Made by a program: the position numbers and the translations under genes. This document shows, piece after piece, positions 34,891 through 45,620 of a stretch of 64,000 nt of DNA; positions within the stretch are counted from its first letter, which is position 1, and every line of letters begins with the position of its first letter. The notes beneath the pieces were generated by a model. The model searched no databases. It was not told the origin of the DNA and saw only the letters and a list, made by a program, of their open reading frames with translations. Origin of the DNA: Aurelia coerulea (Eukaryota; Cnidaria; Scyphozoa; Semaeostomeae; Ulmaridae); NCBI GenBank assembly GCA_039566865.1, contig CM076959.1, positions 19,204,501-19,268,500 on the forward strand. Reading direction: 5' to 3'.

Positions 34891-34939
34891 GGTTGTCTTT
34901 GGGTCTCTGTGGCTCTATCGTTAAAATCTAGAATGTTCT

Positions 34940-37900
34940 TTATCCCTGTTTGATGTTGGGGTTCAGTGTCCATCCGATGGAATAGCCATTCTCCTTTCTG
35001 TGTTTATCTAACCAATTCTCCAATGGTTTGTAATATTCTAACAATGCACTGGCATCTAAGTCGCTTTCACCAATTGCTGTTTGTAGCACAGTCTGCCATG
35101 GTTTTGATCTGCCCATTGATAGTAGTTTCCTGTATTAGAAAATATGATAACATATACAGCAAGGGACGAAATTAGTATCAAGTCAGCATTAAATCCAAGA
35201 AGGAGAGCGATAAATCATTGTGAGTTCTAAATAAGCGCGGGAAAACGGTACAATCCTCCCGGTGGATGCAATTCAATATGTAATAGTAAAAGGTACACCG
35301 CGCTCGTCCATACCATTTCATAGGATACCCTTTTTCTCTGACTTTCTTGTTGGTGAAAGGACCCGTTATCATGGAAAATCTTGAAGGTAACCCCCTTTAA
35401 AGGAGTATCACTGAGCCCTGAAGAAATGTGTACTGTACAAAAACTGATTCTGACAGAAATATTTTGTAAATTTGAAATTTATTACAATTCACTTTACTGA
35501 TATATCTTTGTTGGAAAACAGTAGCATCCCATAAAACTTGGGGTATCAAACTTGGGCCAGGTGAAATTGACTTTCATTCTAGGGTCCCGAGTCCACCAGC
35601 ATCTATCTGTTTTTGGATTGGAATGTTTCATTTCTAAAGAAAAATACCCGGTTTTTTCTGAGATTCTACGCGGGTTCTACACGAAGATCATCAGTCTACA
35701 TAGGCCCTAGGATTCTGCTTCAAATATTGCCCTTTCTCAATGAAATCATGGTAAATTTATGAATAAAGAAAAAACATTTGAGTTGAAAACTGGGAAACAT
35801 TTTATGAGACACTATGTACTAAAAATAGATACTTACTTGAGCTGCTTTCCTGCTGCTTTCGACTTATATATGGAACAAGTATGAAGTGCTCCTTTATGCC
35901 CGGCTGTTTTGCATAATGCCTTTTGTATCATATATTGCAGAATATTACTGAAGAAATACGGCACATATTCCACATTTTTATCGATATGCAAGAATGCTCC
36001 TGGGTCGAAATCTTCCTCAGATCTTGGAATAGGTGATTTAACTCCTTGTTTTTCATTTCTTATTTTCCACCAATGAGAATTGTATTTATTGGCAGTGATT
36101 TTTCGTTCGAATACATCCCATCTCCACAGCTCCAGCATATAGGCGTATGGCAGAAATGCGACTTTGTAAAGTGCTTGCTTCATGAGGTAGTTGATGCTCT
36201 CCTCTGGAAGAAAATAAGGTAGATTTCAGGGAAATCGAAAATATCTATTCACATATAGTTTCAACCAATCAAGACTTGAAGCCTATGTTAACACAGTTTA
36301 CAAATATATGTCTTTATTGTCATGATGAACAGGAATCAATCCTAAATCATGAAGATATTTGGGTGTTGTGATTTATAAAGCAAATAGTATCCCTAACTGA
36401 TTGTTGATTGGCTGCTGATTTGTATACATACCTTTTCAGCCAATAAAGACTTGAAGCCTATGTTAACACAGTTTACAAATAAATACCTTTGTCATCATGA
36501 TGTACAGGAATCAATCCTAAATCATGAAGATATTTGGGTGTAGTGATTGATGGAGCAATAGTATCCCACACTGATTGTCTGCTGATTTGTATACATACCT
36601 TTTCAGCCAACGAAGACTTGAAGCCTATGTTAACACAGTTTACAAATAAATACCTTTGTCATCATGATGTACAGGAATCAATCCTAAATCATGCAGATAT
36701 TTGGGTGTTGTGATTGATAGAGCAATAGTATCCCCAACTGATTCTTGAAATCCTTGATTTGCTGCTAATCTGTATACATATGGTTGTTTCAAATATTGTA
36801 AATAGTATTGAACGTGTCCCATCTCATGATGTACTGTCACTAGATTCTCTTGCGATGGCTGGAGACAAGGCATTTTCATCCTACGAAAATAAGAGATGTT
36901 ATGAGTTACATTGACAGTATTTTGTCTGTACTTATTGCCATTAATGTATACCCTAACTGCTTTTGAGGGTGTTGTGGCGCAGTGGTGTAATCCTCTGACT
37001 TTGCAGCCAGAACAGTCTGGACAGGGCTCGATACCCGTTTGGTCCCCATCACTCGAGTGTCATGACAAGGGGTCGCGGACTCAATTAGCGCTTAGCTACG
37101 TCTGTGATCCCAGTTCTTGGCGCTAAAAACCGCAACTTCACCTTCACCTTAATGTTCTTTCAGTATGGCATTTAATCAGGGCTGTGAAATGACAGACAGA
37201 GCAACATCGTTCAGCATGTGCTAAAGCATGTAAAGTCATGGCTGTAAGGCAGACAATTTGGTCGTGATTCTAGGCCTGTTTTGAAGGTTTCCTCAAGGGG
37301 CTTTCTTGAGAAACTCTCTCCTAATTTCAGATTGGAGTGCCCGATTTCAGTTAGGTAACTTTTAGAATGGATCTGAACATGTCCACAATCAAATAACGTA
37401 TTAACCATATAATAATACCCATATACTAAAAGATGCGTCAAAGAATCATTTGAAAGATTGGTAATTTGTACAAGTGGTCGTGATAATTCAACAATTCCAG
37501 CGAGAAGATTTTGTCGTTGAACATCAAAAGAAGGACAGAGCAATAAAAAGTGTTCCGTGTTTTCAATGCCATCGTTTGTTGGCACATTGGGTTTATGGTA
37601 TCCCTAAAATTATGCTTGAATTTATGGAAATTTAACTTGCTGAGACCAACTCTAAGTTGCGTAAGGTAGGATAATCCTATTGGATGTTGAATTTCAAAGA
37701 CAGATTGTGCAGGGGGTATGGTGTGAAGCTTTTTAGCGGGCAAATTACGATTTTTCGTAGGTATTGTATGAAGCTTTTTAAAATTTGTATGGATATTTCA
37801 ACTGAAACTGACCTCACATCTCCTTGACCAAGATCCAGTGCAGATGCTTGACACGCCATTTTCTTGTTTTTCTTTTTGAAGACTGATTTCTTCCAAAAAC

Positions 37901-40406
37901 TCTTTGGCAGCTTTTTCATTCCTGAAATGATAGGAATGACTCATTAAGATGAATCTTCCTCTTGTTTTTCCTAGGCATTTTAATACATTTTGAAACATTT
38001 ATTATGATTGAATATCTCTCTATTTACCAATGGATATAAAGAATTTCTCTGCTGCCTTCAACATTTTCCTTCCTCTTGTTTTTCCTAGGCATTTTAATAC
38101 ATTTTGAAACATTTATTATGATTGAATATCTCTCTATTTACCAATCGACATAAAGATTTTCTCTGCAGCCTTTCACATTCCTTGCCCATTCCTTCCTCTT
38201 GTTTTTCCTAGGCATTTTAATATATTTTGAAACATTTATTACGATTGAATATCTCTCTACTTACCAATTGACATAAAGAATTTCTCTGCTGCCTTCAACA
38301 TTCCTTTCTTGCCCATTCCTTTAGCTTTCATCTTTTTCGTCGCATCTGGAATTTTCTTCTTTGGAAATGGAACCATGACATTGTAAAGATGCGCCCAATG
38401 CGCGGGCCACATTCCAAGAACATGCGCCGGCATCATTCCCTTTTCTTCCATAAAATCATCACCAAGAAATTTCCTGGGAATAAATGGATTTTTCTCAGTA
38501 ATTATTTTTAAGTGGACTGAAAGGAACTACAAGCTATTTTGGCTCAGTGTGCTGCTTCATCGACCAGTTTTGTCAGAATATCTTCCAGAATATCCTTCCT
38601 TAATAACTTTTCATGTTATCTTTCACTAGTTTGTTTAGACACTGCAATGGTCATGATGCACATCGCTTGAAACCACGGACCAACTGCAAGGACACATTTC
38701 TACGCATCCATAACAACAGAGAACTCTTTGGCCAGGCATGGATTGGACCCCTAGTTTAACGTCCTTTCCGAAGGACGGCGAGGTGAGTTGTGAGGTCAGG
38801 CCTCCGCCATTTACCAGAAAACACTGCTCTCCTCAGCCTCTTTTTTATTACTGAACTCGAACTGAAACATGCAAAACAAAGCATCATGGCTTACCTTAAT
38901 TTAAAGCGTGTATACGCATGTAACTTTTTGTAAAGTGGTTCAATTTGTGCAAATAACGCTGCCATTTTCTTTCTGAATTTTTCCGAATCCATATCATATC
39001 GAGATCTTGTGAACTGGCCATGATCTTTGTATCCCCTGTCTTTGGCTCCTTTGTTCACTAGATGCACCATTTTTACAAAAAACGGCCTAACTTTTGCACC
39101 AACAACTTTGCGCCACATTTTCCAAGCCCATTTCATGAGTCCCAGACGCTCCTTTTTAACTTTGCTCATGATTGGCAGCAATCCTGTGTTTAGTTGAAGC
39201 TTTTTAGTTTGTCCTTTAACTTTCAACGGAACCTGTAAAGCAAAGAAATAAAATTCTATTGGGGGAGGCTGGACGATGCATGTGTTTGTTCATCGTTCGA
39301 TAACCTTCTTCCTACGTGTACACATCTTTATGACTCATCCGATTTACTGAAGAATAAATACATCGGGTGCGCCAAAATAAACTATGCACGTTTGGCAGGC
39401 CACAATAAATCGTACATTGGACCGATTTTGAGGATTTATGACTTAATCGTTAGCAGAAAGCCTGAATAGATACTGGGGTTTTTTGCAAATTTTCTCTTTG
39501 TCAGGTTTTAGAGCTAGAAGCGAGTTTCCTAAAATTTTAGTTTTCGAAAACACTGAAAACGATCAAGAAGCATCGATCAAGTTTTCTAAATAATCGATAT
39601 GAATGGACAAAGAGAGAACTTGTGCGTGGTAATTTGCGATTTAGAAATCGACCAATTGTAATCTGCTAAACGAGAGTTCGTACTTAACCCCCAAATCTCC
39701 CTGAAGACTTTTTCTCTTTGTTCATTCATGTTGAATCTTTTGAAATTTGATCGACGTTTTTTGATCATTTTAAATTTTTTCCAAAACGAGCATTTTAGGA
39801 AACTCGCCTCTAGCTCTAAAAACTGAAAACGAAAAAATTTGCAAAAAGTCTTAGAATCTAATTCAAGCTTTCTGCTATAGATTAAGTCATAAATCTTCAA
39901 AATTGGTCCAGTGTACGATTTATTGTGGCCTGCTAAACGTGCATAGTTTATTTTGGCGCACCTGGTATGACAATACATACCCTTGCGGAACTATATATCT
40001 TTCCCATAATCTTCAACACTTTATTCGTCATCATTAGATGCTTGAGATCCTTAGGCGTTCCTACTTGATTTATCAACATCAATTGTCTCCTGGAATCTTT
40101 TGGAATATTCGTTGATTGTTTGATAGAATTGTAGAGTAACTCTGCTTTTCTATCCATATATCTTATATACCTGGATGCTTTATTTGCAACTAACACCGCT
40201 CTCTTTCGTCGATCTCCCTTGAGATCATCCATTTCTAACGCCCATTGTATTTGTGTTGACATCTTTTTTAATATAGCCATATAATGGTTATACTGTCTTA
40301 GAAATGTTTTCACATATGTTGGCGATGCAGCACAGGTTTGCTTTATGTTCATTGAGAAATAAAATATAACTGTAAAAATTATTGGTATTGTTAGCATATT
40401 CCTCAT
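34940..40406 (-). CDS. Secreted ACE-like M2 dipeptidyl carboxypeptidase
   Basis: Seven exons in phase: 40406-39981, 39232-38895, 38473-38265, 37921-37813, 36880-36654, 36203-35837 and 35129-34940; 621 aa, the usual size of a single-domain angiotensin-converting enzyme. The N-terminus is a signal peptide (MLTIPIIFTVIFYFSMN). The zinc site is intact: H379-E380-M-G-H383 and E407 in QESVGD, the same 24-residue spacing as in mammalian ACE. Landmarks include PLYKKLHAYTRF, WAHLYNVMVPFP, SITTPKYLHDL, FDPGAFLHI and AGHKGALHTC. There is no C-terminal membrane anchor, so it should be secreted. Several positions that bind substrate carboxylate or chloride in mammalian ACE differ (see findings). It should cleave dipeptides from peptide C-termini, with specificity unknown. 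Two introns contain decayed tandem copies of adjacent exon edges. Confidence 0.92.
36271..36612 (-). pseudogene. Two tandem partial copies of ACE-like exon 5
   Basis: Units starting aagacttgaagcctatgtta at 36271, 36447 and 36613 repeat with 166-176-bp spacing; the third includes the real exon 5 donor edge. The middle copy still encodes ITTPKYLHDLGLIPVHHDDK with an intact gtattt donor. The first copy has an in-frame stop and a lost donor. They lie in the intron between exons 5 and 6. Confidence 0.8.
36967..37150 (+). mobile_element. tRNA-derived SINE, copy 2
   Basis: Head ggtgttgtggcgcagtggtg (box A-like), a box B-like GGGCTCGATACCC, body tgacaaggggtcgcggactc and a CACCTT tail. Homologous to 16447-16710 on the opposite strand. 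It lies in an intron of the ACE-like gene, antisense to it. Confidence 0.8.
37400..37745 (-). pseudogene. LINE remnant with frameshift
   Basis: Minus-strand frames read HPIGLSYLTQLRVGLSKLNF and HKFKHNFRDTINPMC, then shift by one base to PTNDGIENTEHFLLLCPSFD. The H-K-F-x-H-N-F-x-D-T-x-N-P-x-C and E-H-F-L-L-x-C-P-x-F pattern is a zinc-knuckle-like segment near the C-terminus of many invertebrate LINE proteins. It lies in an intron of the ACE-like gene, in the sense direction. Confidence 0.75.
38020..38264 (-). repeat. Tandem copies of the ACE-like exon 3 donor edge
   Basis: The last ~50 coding bases of exon 3, its gtaa donor and ~70 bases of intron occur three times, with donors at about 38027, 38141 and 38264 (spacing 114 and 123 bp). 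The two extra copies keep a usable donor and an open frame (e.g. KAAEKFF-SIG) but lack an upstream acceptor. Confidence 0.8.
39362..39968. mobile_element. TIR element (GGTGCGCCAAAATAAACTATG)
   Basis: About 607 bp with long inverted arms: GGTGCGCCAAAATAAAC, cacaataaatcgtac and ggatttatgacttaatc on the left have complements at the right end. It lies between exons 1 and 2 of the ACE-like gene. Non-autonomous; ends resemble the 34261 element only in general style. Confidence 0.8.
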
Positions 40407-41874
40407 TTTTATTTAATGACAACACTTCTTCAATCTCCGCTGTCTCTCCTAATTTCGTCAATTCTTGATTATTGCTTGTCTTGTATCAACGCTGATTTAC
40501 GCAAGTGGAAGATATTTCAGCTTGATCTTTAATCCAGCAAGCAAAACTTTGCAAATTCGTTCCGATTCCTTAATTCAGCTTTGTGTAAGGTAAAACTTGC
40601 TGTGAAATGCCTCTGTGATCTTTTTATTTGCGTGAAATGACATATAGTGGTTTTTGGTCATATTTATAACCATATCGAGCAGTATTTTGTATCAGTGATA
40701 TTTTTGTTGATCCAGGTTGTTCCCTTCTCTGGAGATTCGATACTTCGCATAAGCTCCTAAACTCAGCTCCTGACCGTCCAATATTCCTTTATTAATTACA
40801 GATTTTAATGATCTAAAATTATCAATATATCCTTAATCACAGTTTGCTGATAACTAGGCAATTGCCACTTCGTTGTTAGAAATATACCAGCAGTTTGCCA
40901 CTGCAGTTTGCTCCACGTGAGGCTCCAGCTTCTCGAACCCTTGAAAAGCAAATATCTTCAATCCCCTATACTTGTTCCTTACTTCATGTATGATTAAAAA
41001 CCAGCGTGAATTTTCACTATATCCGTCTGTATCTTTGTCTTCGTATCTGACTACTATATTTGATATGTATCTTTAACCAATCTTGCTGGTACACTTCCCT
41101 CTCTCCTTTGAAACTTCGGAGCCTCAAACACTTGAGTAACAAATGTCTGCAATCCTCTATGTTTGTTATATACTTAATATTTGACAAACATTTATCTATA
41201 ATTATTCAGTTGACTTGAAATTAGCAACAATTGATAAACTTCTCAAAACATATAAACAGGCATATTCTAAAACCGGTACTTCGTGTGCAAATACGTACAC
41301 AGATCTTTGCTTCTTTCAATTGGTCACCAGGGAATGTATTCATTCGAACCGCCGAAGCATTCACTTTTTACCATGAAATCTTTGTCTGAGTTAGTGGCCT
41401 CGTTCACAAGTATTGCCTCGCTTTAGAAGTATTACGTGACCTCGATCTACAGTTACAGTCTAGACTAGATTGATTACAAGTCATAGTTTTGCTCCTTCGC
41501 AAAACTGATATACCCCGCTGCAGCTGTTTGAGCGGTCTCGGTTTGGTCGGCTGAAATCTCGTTTTGATGAGCGATAAATTGGACTCATTGTAATCAGTCT
41601 AAGTCTGCACGACCTGGATCTATGGATCTAGACTAGAGGAAGAGATATCGTCCGCATGACCTTATTTTTAATAGTCATCATGTTTATACAGGTTGAGAAA
41701 GTTTCAGAATAATATCTGGTTTTCAAACTGACCTGTTAAAAAAAACCTAAGCTGCAAAAGGAAAACTAGGTACAATAATTTTGTATATTTACAAAATACA
41801 ATCATTTACAGTTTAATACAGTTAATAAACGGTGAATAAATTAAAATACAAAGGAAAGCACGTAATCCGACTTA

Positions 41875-42069
41875 TTAGATCAGATTTTTGAAAGCACCAA
41901 GAGAGGAAGCTGATTTACTAGCTTTATTCAGGCTGTTCCAAAGGGTGGTTCCTCTGTAGCAGAAAGATTTCTGACCTGTTTTTGTTTTAAGTACAATAGT
42001 AGCCTGTGAAGACCATTGACTTACGAATAGAAACCTTTTCATTGACAAACTGTTCAATGACCAGGACAA
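41875..42069 (-). pseudogene. LINE ORF2 C-terminal remnant
   Basis: Minus-strand frame ends TKTGQKSFCYRGTTLWNSLN then KASKSASSLGAFKNLI and a stop. The F-x-Y-R-G-x-x-x-W-N-x-L pattern is typical of non-LTR reverse transcriptase C-termini. Upstream sequence is not open. Confidence 0.75.
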
Positions 42070-42202
42070 CGAATTTTATGCCTCAGGAAGTCATTGCTAA
42101 GAATGCCAAGCAAATCGTCTTGGATCGATCAGCAGTAGGATATTAGTTTTTCAAGAGTGGTCACCTTCGGAAGGTTTTTGCAGAATTTCGAATGTGCACA
42201 GC

Positions 42203-44262
42203 TATGGCACGCGAAAGTCACCACAATTAGATAAACCCGGTTTATCACCAGATAAACCCAGTTTATCTCAGACAAACCCAGTTTATCTGTGATAAACCCA
42301 CTTTATCACCAGATAAACCCAGTTTATCTGAAAAAGTCACTATTTATGCAGATAATCCCAGTTTATCACAGATAAACCTAGTTTATCTCATGATAAACCT
42401 AGTTTATCTCATGATAAACCCAGTTTATCTGCTGATAAACCCGGTTTATCTGTTGATAAACCCAGTTTATCTCAGATAAACCCACTTTATCACCAGATAT
42501 GTCACCACAACTAGATCAACCCAGTTTATCAGCAGATAAACCCAGTTTATCTCAGACAGCATATGAGTCAAATCTTTCAATAGGGCACAGGGAAACCCAC
42601 AAATCTTCCAATTTCACGCTTATAAGCCAATGGTATCGTCGTATTCCGATCACATGACTGAAAATAAGGCTTTCGAGATAAATTTTCGAGTACCTTTACG
42701 AAAATAAAAATGGATATTCGAGTAATAAAGATACAGAGCTGGTTTTACCACGAAGATCGAGAGGCCCCACTCCACATTTGTTTTTCTGCATTTCGTTAAA
42801 ATCAGGGATCGACGTTACATCGAGTTTCATTCCTTCCCAGTTTATCTCAGACAAGCCCAAATTATCTGAGAACGTCGTCAAACATGCTGCGGCATTAAAA
42901 AATGGCGCAATCAGACTTGTAGCCCAATGATTTTGACAATCTTTTGGCAAATGATACCATATCAAGCGTTGATACTTCAGTCACATCGGAAAAGTATATA
43001 ATTTGTGTAAAGAAATTTTGCATTTTGTACAAAAAAAGAACTGCCTTTCGACTATTGACTGCACGTGTTTGCAACCTGTAAGGATTTCTCTGTAGTTCTC
43101 GATGATAAAATTGTGGAAAGAAATTGAATTTGTGGTGAAGTTATTCGAGACATCTCCTGGCAGTTGTGAAACTTATTAATGTAGCAGTGAATAAAATCAT
43201 TTGCACACCTCTCAAACCATTGACTCCACATTTTTGCAGAAAAACAGTATACTAGGTAATAAACCCGCTGAAACGATGCCCTACCAAGGTAAAAAGATGA
43301 CACAAACATGCCAAGAAAATTTGTTTCCTCGCCATATTTGAGTTTAAAAAAAAACATTTTCCCTGCCTGTAGTTTCTGTTATTTCCCATTTGCACACCTC
43401 TCAAACCATTGACTCCACATTGCAGTATACTAGGTAATAAACCCGCTGAAACGATGCCCTACCAAGGTAAAAAGATGACACTCCAAGAAAATTTGTTTCC
43501 TCGCCATATTTGAGTTTAAAAAATTTTCCCTGCCTCGTTTCTGTTATTTCCCTGTTGAAAGTTCCATAGATGATTGCCAACATTTTTCCTTTCCCCGTCA
43601 TAATAGTTGTAATCCCGGCGAAAATGTATGATTTCAAAATTTTCCCCGCTGCACTGTTGCCACTGATGCCCTCTCAACTCGATTTGGATGGGGAGAAACA
43701 ACAATTTCAATGGATACAAACAGCAGCAAGAGCAAAACAATAGAAATAGAAGTCATTTTGAAAATGATATGTTCATGCCTGCCTTTCAGATAAACTGGGA
43801 TTATCTGCTCTGATAAACTGGGATTATCTGCTTTGATAAACTGGGTTTATCTGCTTATGTTTAATTGTGGTGACTTTCGCGTGCCATATCTTCTGATAAA
43901 CTAGGTTTATCTGGTGATAAATTGGGTTTATCTCAGATAAACTGGGTTCATCTCAGATAAACTGGGTTTATCTGTTTCTCTTTGATAAACTGGGTTTATC
44001 AGCAGATAAAGTGGGTTTTCGTGATAAAGTGGGTTTATCTGAGATAAAGTGGGTTTATCTGAGATAAACTGGGTTTATCTGAGATAAACTGGGTTCATCT
44101 CAGATAAAGTGGGTTTATCTGAGATAAACTGGGTGTATCTGAGATGAACTGGTTTATCTGGTGATAAAGTGGGTTTATCACAGAAAAACTGGGTTTATCT
44201 GAGATAGGTTTATCTGGTGATAAACCGGGTTTATCTAATTGTGGTGACTTTCGCGTGCCATG
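42203..44262. mobile_element. TIR element made of GATAAACCCAGTTTATC palindromes
   Basis: The left end is ATGGCACGCGAAAGTCACCA followed by caattagataaacccgg; the right end (44262) is the exact reverse complement type. Next to each end lies an array of 21-25-bp units, each an imperfect palindrome AGATAAACccaGTTTATCT: about a dozen units at 42222-42560 and about twenty at 43785-44245. An internal copy of the terminal motif lies at 43862-43890, so one arm may be nested. The interior (42560-43785) is mostly unique, with a ~190-bp direct duplication (about 43195-43385 / 43388-43550). Confidence 0.8.
43634..43756 (-). other. Small ORF with signal-peptide-like start inside the TIR element
   Basis: Forty codons starting MTSISIVLLLLLFVSIEIVV then SPHPNRVERASV, ending at TGA. 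The N-terminus is a textbook secretion signal. Downstream minus-strand stretches (43052-43357, 42696-42965) are open and contain Cys-rich sequence, but I could not join them with consistent splice sites. It may be a captured gene fragment carried by the element, or chance. Confidence 0.25.
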
Positions 44263-45620
44263 TGCCATACACAACAGTGATAGAAGCTCTAATGCCATTC
44301 AATCGAACACTTCGTATAAGAATTTATAAAGATGTCGCTCAATCCAGACTGTTTTGTAGAATAGCTAAAATGTCTATTCTTTTACTCAAAGATCCGAGAC
44401 ACATTGAGGCGGAAATGCTCACGAAATATTCGAAGAAATCCGTCTTGATTACAGTATTCATTGAAGTGGAACGACTGGTTTTTGCCCTGAACATTGTTGT
44501 GCTTCGCTTCATGCATGTATCAAGCCGTGCTCACTGAATTTGCATGCAGTGGTAATTTCCTCGCATTGGGATGAAAAAGAAAATGGCGTCTGTATGAAAT
44601 TAACCGCTGGTTTTTGCTATTTGGCTGTGAACAATTTTATATTTCCCTTTGCAGAGATTGCTGATTTGGAAAGAGATGATGGCTTCATATTTATGGGGGA
44701 TTTAAATGAAATCTGGACCAACTTTCTGGAAGGTGAGTGTGCAGCGAATAAGATGCGAATTTACAAGGAACATAGATATAAACAAACAAACAAGCAACGC
44801 AGTCATATATATGAAGTAGTTTTGAATAACTATGGATGTATCTCATAAAGTATAGGTTTAGCTGATAGAATTGGTATTTTCTCCTTTTAATAATAACAGT
44901 GTTCTCACTTGACACCAAACAATCCAAATTTCCTCAAAGTGCTGGACTTTCATGGCATTGTACCATCAATTTGTACATTACTGATGAAAATCTGCGGTGA
45001 TATATCGGGCTAGACACACTGCATAGTTTGTTGTGGAACTGCCAGCCCCCTTTTTCTTTGACCGTTTAGTTTTTACGTGTCTTTTTTTCTTCTTTTTGCT
45101 TTGAAGATGAATTTGTACAATGGTAGCTAAGTACTGTTCTTGGTAGAGGCCGGATGACCGTGTGTCTTCTTATGCTAAGAACGGCGTACTTATATCAGTT
45201 AGTTTTTAATTTGTTCTGAACAGAAAAAAACAACACAAAACAATATTTACGCAGGGCTTAAACCTCTTCAACACTATAAGTGCTATTCTCAACGAGGGCA
45301 CTGTACTCTGGAATCAGCTAGGCTAGAGACAGCGAGGGCCCTGTATTCTAAATAGCAATTTCCTTTAAACGTTGTGAAATGCCTATAATTTTCGTTGAGC
45401 CTACTTTGATATCATACAACCTTGTTGGAAATATGGTTTCAGCGATATCATACACCTCTGAAATTTATCAGCGTCATATGACGCCGTTTTCCTTTCGTAT
45501 GTACAAAAATCCTTGGAATTAATACATTTTGAATTTATATTTCAGATCTCAATGTCGTGGCAATTCTGTAACGTTCTCTGACATGCTGAATATTTGTTCA
45601 TCTGCTGATTGTAAATAAGT

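Larger units (their letters stand above)
31091..34939. other. Convergent intergenic region between gene B and the ACE-like gene
   Basis: No firmly supported gene. It holds an inverted-repeat element (32050-32595), one weak candidate exon (32936-33035, minus) and a nested TIR insertion (34100-34890). No perfect AATAAA lies within the first few hundred bases after the stop of gene B, so its 3' UTR end is not located. Confidence 0.5.
40407..45620. other. Divergent intergenic region between the ACE-like gene and sulfatase C
   Basis: Head-to-head genes share this 5.2-kb interval. It holds a LINE remnant (41875-42069), a 2-kb TIR element with a dense GATA-motif palindrome array (42203-44262) and otherwise AT-rich unique sequence. 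A tatttcag acceptor at 45538-45545 hints at a spliced 5' UTR for sulfatase C. No clear core promoter motif seen. Confidence 0.5.

Noticed and set aside
42222..44245. Regular short repeats resembling a CRISPR array
   Set aside because: Units are palindromic, variable, contiguous rather than separated by unique spacers, and lie in a eukaryotic TIR element.
44217..44848. Two plus-strand ORFs of about 100 codons
   Set aside because: The first starts inside the palindrome array and overlaps a dispersed repeat also present at 58890-58990; the second has no splice or homology support.
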